From: JANYCD01 sp043738625
GTDB taxonomy: Bacteria; Pseudomonadota; Gammaproteobacteria; Burkholderiales; Rhodocyclaceae
Length of the DNA stretch: 5,571 bases
Reading direction: 5' to 3'
Assembly: GCA_043738625.1 (NCBI GenBank)
Contig: JAYUFR010000113.1
Location: 1-5,571 of the forward strand
A model generated the notes under the pieces. The model saw only the letters and a program-made list of their open reading frames with translations, made no database searches and was not told the origin of the DNA. Numbering within the stretch: the stretch's first letter is position 1; each line of letters begins with the position of its first letter. This document shows positions 1 to 5,571 of this stretch, piece by piece. The position numbers and the translations under genes are program-made.

Positions 1-1
1 A

Positions 2-102
2 ACGCGTGCGCTTGCACATGGCTTCCAGCGCGCGCTCGGCCACGCCGATCACGCGCATGCAGTGGTGGATGCGCCCCGGCCCGAGGCGGCCCTGGGCAAA
101 CA
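2..102 (-). pseudogene. Acyl-CoA dehydrogenase fragment (start of C-terminal helical domain), runs off the left edge
   Basis: Reading the minus strand from about 102 down to 2 gives an uninterrupted stretch containing AQGRLGPGRIHHCMR, then VIGVAERALEAMCKR. This closely matches the acyl-CoA dehydrogenase family, where a (A)QxRLGPGRIHHxMRxIG segment opens the C-terminal all-helical domain of the flavoenzyme. Such enzymes remove two hydrogens from acyl-CoA thioesters and pass electrons to ETF. The N-terminal and middle domains, which should precede this piece at higher coordinates, are absent: the sequence there is integrase-like. The remainder of the C-terminal domain would lie outside the window. 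I therefore call it a 5'-truncated remnant, fused in frame to an integrase scrap. It could still be expressed as a chimera, but it would lack most of the FAD and substrate site. The family call is from remembered motifs; the truncation is seen directly. Confidence 0.72.
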
Positions 103-150
103 ATTCTATGGCTTGCCGCGAAAGCGGCACGATGTGTAGTTCCCGCATTT
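103..150 (-). pseudogene. Integrase catalytic-domain scrap (HIVPLSRQA motif)
   Basis: In the minus-strand frame with codons beginning at 148, 145 and so on, the translation reads MRELHIVPLSRQAIEL. P4-type tyrosine integrases (the family with an N-terminal DUF4102 arm domain) carry a very similar MKMRxxHIVPLSRQA segment in the catalytic domain, just after the first catalytic Arg region and well before the HxxR and Tyr boxes. Only about 16–20 residues are recognisable. It lies in a different reading frame from the integrase N-terminal domain at 180–335, and the roughly 200 residues that should separate them are missing. Downstream it runs in frame straight into acyl-CoA dehydrogenase sequence near base 102. 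It appears to be a remnant left by an internal deletion of an integrase gene; the exact ends are approximate. Confidence 0.68.
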
Positions 151-179
151 GATCGGGTTGGTGACGTTGTAGTCGGCCC

Positions 180-335
180 GATGCTGTAAACGTTCTCTGT
201 GCCTTGTAAACGGTAGCGGTAACGCCAGTGTTTGGTGCCTGCGGGGGTGACTTCAAGGTACAATCCGGCCCCGTCTGTGAGCTTGTAAGTCTTCGCGCCG
301 TTCTTGGCCTTTGCTACTGCAGTACTGGTCAGCAT
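180..335 (-). pseudogene. Tyrosine integrase, N-terminal arm-binding domain (DUF4102-like), truncated
   Basis: Starting at an ATG whose A is base 335 on the minus strand, the frame encodes MLTSTAVAKAKNGAKTYKL, then TDGAGLYLEVTPAGTKHWRY, RYRLQGTENVYSIG. This is the hallmark start of P4/island-type tyrosine integrases: LT-x-AxxxAK, the DGxGLYLxVxPxGxKxWRxxYR box, and a strand ending in SIG. The domain binds arm-type sites next to the att core. A good Shine-Dalgarno, AAGGAG on the minus strand (bases 342–347), sits 6 bases before the ATG, so the start is well supported. Family similarity stops after about residue 52 (near base 180). The same frame stays open to the window edge but yields low-complexity Pro/Arg/Ala-rich sequence typical of wrong-frame high-GC DNA. 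The gene has therefore lost its central and catalytic domains and should not encode an active recombinase. Confidence 0.85.
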
Positions 336-341
336 CCTCGG

Positions 342-347
342 CTCCTT
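342..347 (-). promoter_or_regulatory. Ribosome binding site of the truncated integrase
   Basis: The minus strand reads AAGGAG followed by 6 bases (CCGAGG) and the ATG at 335. It is the strongest Shine-Dalgarno sequence in the window, and it is what fixes the integrase start. Confidence 0.65.
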
Positions 348-403
348 CCCTGGAATTTGATGGGGATAAAACGCGGAATCCCTTGCGCTGCCTACGTTTG
401 ATG

Positions 404-459
404 AAAAAATAAGGGTAGACGTGGCTGGTCGAACAATTGCTCTAGCCGCAGGTCTGCCC
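404..459 (-). terminator. Imperfect hairpin with U-tract on the minus strand; possible intrinsic terminator
   Basis: Bases 413–420 (GGGTAGAC) pair with 452–459 (GTCTGCCC) through one G·U. After a 2-base bulge, 421–426 (GTGGCT) pairs with 444–449 (AGCCGC) through another G·U. The loop is 427–443. Read on the minus strand, the stem is followed at once by TTATTTTTT (412 down to 404), the layout of a rho-independent terminator. On the plus strand the 3' flank is GCTTTAGTTT, which is less convincing. The 17-base loop is large, and no minus-strand gene ends here, so the role is uncertain. It could stop antisense transcription coming out of the lepA region, or be a relic of the former neighbour of the integrase. 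Confidence 0.35.
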
Positions 460-466
460 GCTTTAG

Positions 467-497
467 TTTAAAACTTGATAAAACACCTTGATACAAT
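467..497 (+). promoter_or_regulatory. Candidate promoter for the lepA operon (extended -10)
   Basis: Within the AT-rich block, bases 489–497 read TGATACAAT, an extended -10 (TGn plus TACAAT, 5 of 6 matches to TATAAT). The -35 region is poor: TTTAAA at 467–472 with 19-base spacing, or TAAAAC at 469–474 with 17. This would start transcription near 504, giving a leader of about 75 bases before lepA. An alternative pairing is TTGATA (475–480) with TTTAAA (497–502) at 16-base spacing. A direct repeat CTTGATA (474–480 and 487–493) overlaps both. This is pattern reading only, with no experimental support. Confidence 0.38.
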
Positions 498-515
498 TTA
501 AAAGTAAATGTTTTT

Positions 516-563
516 ATGAAACAGTTAGATAGCGCTGAAGTCATCGTCCGTCGCGCTGCCTAA
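516..563 (+). CDS. Possible 15-codon leader ORF upstream of lepA
   Basis: An ATG at 516 opens a 15-residue frame, MKQLDSAEVIVRRAA, ending at TAA 561–563, 16 bases before the lepA start. It would lie just inside the transcript if the 489–497 promoter is used. There is no recognisable Shine-Dalgarno before it, and the peptide has no run of a single amino acid of the attenuator type. It could be a translated leader that delivers ribosomes to lepA, whose own start lacks a Shine-Dalgarno, or simply chance. I do not recognise it. Confidence 0.15.
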   Translation: MKQLDSAEVIVRRAA

Positions 564-579
564 AACAAGTCGACATCGC

Positions 580-2369
<1,790 letters not shown>

Positions 2370-2373
<4 letters not shown>

Positions 2374-3179
2374 ATTTTGCGCTGATACTTTTTTGTTTGC
2401 TGGTGGCCACGGGCGTGTTGTGGATGGCAGATCATTTTGTCTTGCGCAAGCGGCGCGCCGCCGGCGCCGCCGAGCCGTGGTGGGTTGAATACGGCGCGAG
2501 CTTTTTCCCGGTTATTCTGGTTGTATTCGTACTGCGCTCGTTCATTGTCGAACCTTTCAAAATTCCTTCAGGTTCGATGATCCCGACGCTGCAAGTGGGC
2601 GACTTCATCCTCGTCAACAAATACACCTACGGTATACGGCTGCCGGTACTCAACAAGAAAATTTTTAATGTCAATACACCGCAGCGTGGCGACGTCATGG
2701 TGTTTCGTTATCCACTCGATCCTTCGGTCGACTACATCAAGCGCGTGGTGGGCGTTCCCGGCGACAAGGTGGCCTACCAGGACAAGCATCTGACCATCAA
2801 TGGCCAGGAGATGCCACAGAGCAAGCTGGACGACTATCTGGGCAAGGGACTTTATTTCACGCCGCGCTTCCGCGAGAAGCTCGGCAATGTCGAACACGAG
2901 ATTCTGGTCGACAAGGAAACGCCGGCTTTTATCTCGCAGGCCAGCGACTTCCCGTACCGCGATAATTGCCACTACAATAGTGCGGGCGTGATTTGCAAAG
3001 TGCCGCCCGGGCATTATTTCATGATGGGCGATAATCGCGACAATTCGCGAGACAGTCGCTACTGGGGTTTTGTGCCGGATGAGAATATCGTCGGCCGGGC
3101 CTTCGGAATATGGTTTCATGCCGACAGCCTGATTCCGCCAAGCGGCATCGACTTGACGCGTATCGGATCTTTCAAATAG
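2370..3179 (+). CDS. lepB: Signal peptidase I (leader peptidase)
   Basis: This is an inner-membrane serine protease that cuts signal peptides from Sec- and Tat-exported proteins on the periplasmic face. The 269-residue product is shorter than E. coli LepB (324) but usual for betaproteobacteria. It shows a first membrane segment at about 2–20, a basic cytoplasmic loop (RKRRAAG, 26–32), a second membrane segment at about 44–58, and box B PSGSMIPTL with nucleophile Ser69. Next come RGDVMVFRYP (106–115), DYIKRVVGVPGD with general-base Lys124, and the family signature GDNRDNSRDSRYWG (220–233). Two periplasmic cysteines, Cys200 and Cys209, could form a disulfide as in some other LepB proteins. The ATG overlaps the lepA stop (ATGA, 2370–2373), so translational coupling is likely. 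Only a weak GGGTG lies close upstream. The lepA–lepB pairing is widely conserved. Confidence 0.97.
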
Positions 3180-3181
3180 CG

Positions 3182-3189
3182 AAGGGAGA
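3182..3189 (+). promoter_or_regulatory. Ribosome binding site deciding the DUF4845 gene start
   Basis: AAGGGAGA lies in the short gap after lepB. Its GGGAG core (3184–3188) is 7 bases from ATG 3196 but only 4 from the adjoining in-frame GTG at 3193, so ATG 3196 is the better start. It is the best Shine-Dalgarno in the operon. Confidence 0.6.
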
Positions 3190-3195
3190 AACGTG

Positions 3196-3579
3196 ATGAA
3201 GCGTGAAAACAGCACTCTTTCGGGCAGACAGCGCGGTGTAACGTTAACCGGTTTGCTGATGGGCGTCGCCTTGTTGGGGATTGTTGCATTTTTTGTGATG
3301 AAGCTTTTTCCCGATGTCACCGACTATCTGGCGATCGTCAAAGACGTCAAGGCCACTGCCCAGGATCCGGCGTCGCGTGAAATGGGCATCAGCGACATTC
3401 GAACGGCCTACTCCAAGCGCGCGGAGATCGACAACGTCAAGGGCATTGAGCCGGCGGACCTGGACATCAGCAAGGAAAATGGTGAAGTCGTTATCACCTA
3501 TGCCTACTCGCGGAAAATTCCATTGTTCCTCAATGCCAGCCTGGTACTCGATTTCGAGGGCAGTTCCGCCAAAAAATGA
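3196..3579 (+). CDS. DUF4845 family membrane-anchored protein with pilin-like N terminus
   Basis: The 127-residue product matches, in size, layout and position (between lepB and rnc), the DUF4845 family of beta- and gammaproteobacteria, whose function is unknown. Its N-terminus reads QRGVTLTGLLMGVALLGIVA: a basic tail, then Gly14, then a hydrophobic segment at about 15–35. This resembles the class III signal of type IV pilins and pseudopilins (G|FTLxE), but with Gly19 where pilins have the conserved Glu+5. The rest (about 40–127) is a mixed charged/hydrophobic domain, probably periplasmic, containing KVKATAQDPA-like helical and short strand segments. I chose ATG 3196 over GTG 3193 because of the Shine-Dalgarno spacing. 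It starts 16 bases after the lepB stop, and its own stop overlaps the rnc start. A prepilin peptidase substrate or a plain N-anchored protein are both possible. Confidence 0.85.
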   Translation: MKRENSTLSGRQRGVTLTGLLMGVALLGIVAFFVMKLFPDVTDYLAIVKDVKATAQDPASREMGISDIRTAYSKRAEIDNVKGIEPADLDISKENGEVVITYAYSRKIPLFLNASLVLDFEGSSAKK

Positions 3580-4247
3580 ACCCGGATCTGCTGGCGCAGA
3601 AGCTCGGGCACGTTTTTGCCCAACCGGAACTTCTGCTCCGGGCGATGACGCATCGCAGCCACAGTTCCGCGCACAATGAAAGACTGGAGTTTGTCGGCGA
3701 CGGCGTGTTGAATTGCGTCATTGCCAGCCTGCTTTATCGGCGCTTTCCCGAGCTTCGTGAAGGCGAGTTGTCGCGCCTGCGGGCAAGCCTGGTGCGCCAG
3801 GAAACGCTTGCCGACATCGGCCTGGGTTTGGCATTGGGCACCCATCTGCAGCTCGGCGAAGGTGAAGTCAAGAGCGGCGGCGCCCGCCGTCCCTCGATGC
3901 TGGCCGATGCAATGGAAGCGCTATTCGGCGCCATATTCATGGACGCCGGGTTTGATGTTGCGGCCAAGTGCATCGAGCGGTTGTTTACGCCATTGCTGGT
4001 CGGGTTGAATCCTGAAATCTCCAGTCGTGATCCCAAGACGGCGTTGCAGGAACTGCTGCAGGGCCGTCGCCTGGAATTGCCCAAATACGTGTTGTGCGGA
4101 ACCCATGGCGAAGCGCATGCACAGGAGTTCGAAGTGGAATGCCAGGTTCCGGAATTGAATATTCGTTGCACGGGGTCCGGACTCAGTCGTCGCTCGGCCG
4201 AGCAGGCTGCGGCAGGCCTGGCACTGAAACAGGCACAGATCCGATGA
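3576..4247 (+). CDS. rnc: Ribonuclease III
   Basis: RNase III is a dimeric Mg2+-dependent endonuclease that cuts double-stranded RNA, including the rRNA precursor and regulatory RNA duplexes. The 223 residues fit the family (226 in E. coli). The nuclease domain has the signature NERLEFVGD (34–42), with metal ligands Glu38 and Asp42, and the second acidic pair Asp111/Glu114 in MLADAMEALFGA. A double-stranded-RNA-binding domain follows at about 152–220: DPKTALQELLQ, the EFEVECQV strand, and the C-terminal helix SRRSAEQAAAGLAL. The ATG overlaps the DUF4845 stop (ATGA, 3576–3579), and the nearest Shine-Dalgarno-like GAGGG is 15 bases away, so coupling is likely. Unlike E. coli, there is no untranslated leader before rnc in which an autoregulatory stem-loop could sit. 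It overlaps era by 4 bases. Confidence 0.97.
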   Translation: MNPDLLAQKLGHVFAQPELLLRAMTHRSHSSAHNERLEFVGDGVLNCVIASLLYRRFPELREGELSRLRASLVRQETLADIGLGLALGTHLQLGEGEVKSGGARRPSMLADAMEALFGAIFMDAGFDVAAKCIERLFTPLLVGLNPEISSRDPKTALQELLQGRRLELPKYVLCGTHGEAHAQEFEVECQVPELNIRCTGSGLSRRSAEQAAAGLALKQAQIR

Positions 4248-5140
4248 GTGACTTTCGCACCGGCTATCTCGCCATCGTCGGGCGACCCAACGTCGGCAAG
4301 TCGACGCTGACCAATCGCCTGGTCGGCGCCAAGGTCAGCATTACTTCAAGCAAGGCGCAGACAACCCGCCACAGCATCCGCGGCATTTTCACCGACGCCG
4401 ACTGCCAGTACATTTTCGTCGATACGCCGGGCTTCCAGATGCAGAAGAGCGGCGCCCTCAACCGGCTGATGAATCGCAGCGTGACGCAAACACTCGCCGG
4501 AGTGGATGTCGTGCTGTTCGTCGTCGAAGCCGGGCGCTGGGGCAGTGGCGAAACCGACATCGTCAGGCTGCTTCCCGAGGGGCGGCCGGTGCTGCTGGTG
4601 ATCAACAAGATTGATCGACTGAAGGACAAAGGGTTGTTGCTGCCGTTCATCCAGCAGCGTGCAGCGGAGTTTCCATTCGCCGAGATCATTCCGGTGAGCG
4701 CCGAACGCGGTCAGGGAATGGAACAGCTGCTCGCCACTGCGGGCAAGTATTTGCCCGAAGCGCCGGCGGTATTCGCTGCCGACGACATCACCGATCGCTC
4801 CGAGCGCTTTCTTGCCGCCGAACTAGTGCGCGAAAAACTGTTTCGCAATGTCGGCGAGGAACTACCCTACGGCATCACCGTTGAGATCGAAAAATTTGAA
4901 CAGGAAGCCGAAGGCGAAAATATCCTGCGCCGCATCCACGCCGCGATCATCGTCGACCGGCAGGCGCACAAGGGCATCGTCATCGGCAAGGATGGCGAAC
5001 GTCTGAAACGCATATCCTCCGACGCCCGTCGCGACATGGAAGCGCTGTTCGGTGGCAAGGTCTGGCTGGAGACCTGGGTCAAGGTCAAGAGCGGTTGGGC
5101 CGATGACGAACGTGCGCTGAAATCACTGGGTTACGAGTGA
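4244..5140 (+). CDS. era: GTPase Era, 30S ribosomal subunit assembly factor
   Basis: Era binds GTP and the 3' end of 16S rRNA during late 30S assembly. The 298-residue product has the usual length (301 in E. coli). The GTPase domain shows G1 GRPNVGKS (13–20), the G2 Thr region AQTTRHSIRG (38–47), G3 DTPGF (60–64), G4 NKID (121–124) and G5 SAE (152–154). The C-terminal KH domain includes IIVDRQAHKGIVIGKDGERL with the RNA-gripping GKDG loop (248–251), then KVWLETWVKVKSGWADDE. The start is ATG 4244, which gives MSDFRTGYLAIVGRPNVGKS and overlaps the rnc stop by 4 bases. The frame is also open upstream to 4094, but that extension lies wholly inside rnc and is not Era-like. The rnc–era–recO order is classical and couples rRNA processing with subunit assembly. 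Confidence 0.98.
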   Translation: MSDFRTGYLAIVGRPNVGKSTLTNRLVGAKVSITSSKAQTTRHSIRGIFTDADCQYIFVDTPGFQMQKSGALNRLMNRSVTQTLAGVDVVLFVVEAGRWGSGETDIVRLLPEGRPVLLVINKIDRLKDKGLLLPFIQQRAAEFPFAEIIPVSAERGQGMEQLLATAGKYLPEAPAVFAADDITDRSERFLAAELVREKLFRNVGEELPYGITVEIEKFEQEAEGENILRRIHAAIIVDRQAHKGIVIGKDGERLKRISSDARRDMEALFGGKVWLETWVKVKSGWADDERALKSLGYE

Positions 5141-5168
5141 AGTCGCGGCGCTATCCATTTTATTCATC

Positions 5169-5571
5169 ATGAGCGGCAAGCAGCGCGTCGACGGCCAGCA
5201 GGTCTTCCTGCTGCACAGCTATCCCTACAGCGAGACCAGCCTGGTGCTCGACATCTTTTCCCGCGAGCATGGCCGCCTGCCGGTGCTGGCGCGCGGTGCG
5301 CGTCGTCCACGCTCTGCGCTGCGCGGTGTCCTGATCGGATTTCAACGCCTTGAGCTGGGATGGTTCGGCAGCGGCGAAGTGAAGACGCTGGCGCGTGCCG
5401 AATGGCTGGGCGGCATGCCGCTGCTGCAAGGGCGCTGCCTGTTGCTCGGCTATTATCTCAACGAACTTTTGCTCAAGCTGATGCAGCGCGAGGATGCGCA
5501 TCCCGGTCTGTTCGACGCCTATGCCGAAGCCTTGATGGCACTGGCGAACGGTGCATCGGATGGCGCCGAAT
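5169..5571 (+). CDS. recO: DNA repair protein RecO, N-terminal part (cut by the window end)
   Basis: RecO works with RecR (and RecF) to load RecA onto SSB-coated single-stranded DNA in gap repair. The visible 134 residues begin MSGKQRVDGQQVFLLHSYPY and contain the N-terminal OB-fold segment: FLLHSYPYSETSLVLDIF, the turn EHGRLPVLARGARRPRSALRG, then LIGFQRLELGWFGSGEVKTL. The start of the helical domain follows, with LLLGYYLNELLLKLMQRED (about 102–120). These are standard betaproteobacterial RecO features. The stop and any zinc-binding cysteines lie outside the window. The gene begins 28 bases after era. The ATG at 5169 has no clear Shine-Dalgarno, but I see no better in-frame start upstream. 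It is intact as far as seen. Confidence 0.93.
   Translation, partial: MSGKQRVDGQQVFLLHSYPYSETSLVLDIFSREHGRLPVLARGARRPRSALRGVLIGFQRLELGWFGSGEVKTLARAEWLGGMPLLQGRCLLLGYYLNELLLKLMQREDAHPGLFDAYAEALMALANGASDGAE

Larger units (their letters stand above)
336..579. other. Intergenic region between the divergent integrase remnant and lepA
   Basis: This stretch of 244 bases separates the minus-strand integrase remnant from the plus-strand lepA operon. It holds the integrase ribosome binding site, an imperfect hairpin (413–459), a strongly AT-rich block (461–530, 15 G/C out of 70 by count), a candidate promoter and a possible 15-codon ORF. I see no tRNA or other RNA gene, and no convincing att-like direct repeat within the window. 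Confidence 0.7.

Noticed and set aside
2..180. Continuation of the integrase N-terminal frame to the window edge as a real protein
   Set aside because: The frame has no stop, but after about residue 52 it becomes Pro/Arg/Ala-rich nonsense, while the neighbouring frame gives clear integrase and dehydrogenase motifs.
413..470. tRNA remnant or att site at the hairpin
   Set aside because: A GGTCGAAC string resembles a T-arm, but there is no acceptor stem, anticodon arm or matching direct repeat elsewhere in the window.
3193..3195. GTG start for the DUF4845 gene
   Set aside because: It is only 4 bases from the Shine-Dalgarno core and directly precedes an ATG with better spacing.
2568..3320. 250-codon open frame on the minus strand across lepB
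   Set aside because: It is antisense to a clear lepB plus DUF4845, has no recognisable domain, and long shadow frames are expected opposite GC-rich genes.
4094..4243. In-frame upstream extension of era beginning at ATG 4094
   Set aside because: It lies entirely within the rnc coding sequence, its translation is not Era-like, and ATG 4244 gives the family-standard N-terminus with a 4-base overlap.
5160..5501. 113-codon minus-strand frame opposite recO
   Set aside because: It is antisense to recognisable RecO sequence and has no domain features of its own.

Overview
This window comes from a betaproteobacterium-like genome. The evidence is moderately high GC coding sequence and the gene order lepA–lepB–DUF4845–rnc–era–recO, with protein sequences typical of that class (for example a 269-residue LepB with the PSGSM box, and LepA ending in the usual RxEIPQEAF-type tail). 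The genus cannot be fixed by eye. Rhodocyclales or Nitrosomonadales-like groups are plausible guesses only.

Layout. Bases 1–335 hold minus-strand debris: the N-terminal arm-binding domain of a tyrosine-family phage or island integrase (about 180–335), a short out-of-frame piece of integrase catalytic domain (about 103–150), and then, reading on in that second frame, the start of the C-terminal helical domain of an acyl-CoA dehydrogenase (about 2–102) that leaves the window. Bases 336–579 are non-coding. They contain an imperfect hairpin at 413–459 with a U-rich tract on the minus-strand side, an AT-rich stretch (461–530, 21% GC by my count), a candidate extended -10 promoter for the plus-strand operon, and a possible 15-codon leader ORF.

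Bases 580–5571 are a compact plus-strand operon: lepA (elongation factor 4), lepB (signal peptidase I), a DUF4845 small membrane protein, rnc (RNase III), era (30S-assembly GTPase) and the first 134 codons of recO. Three of the five junctions are 4-base ATGA stop/start overlaps. The operon links ribosome function (LepA, Era), RNA maturation (RNase III), protein export (LepB) and DNA repair (RecO). It is an ordinary housekeeping cluster and its genes look intact.

The unusual part is the left edge. In many betaproteobacteria the region upstream of lepA carries the rpoE/rseAB/mucD-type envelope-stress genes. Here the operon is preceded by a scrambled integrase/acyl-CoA dehydrogenase mosaic, which marks a synteny break, an old integration or deletion scar, or an assembly join. 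I found no convincing undescribed system, CRISPR array, RNA gene or intact mobile element.
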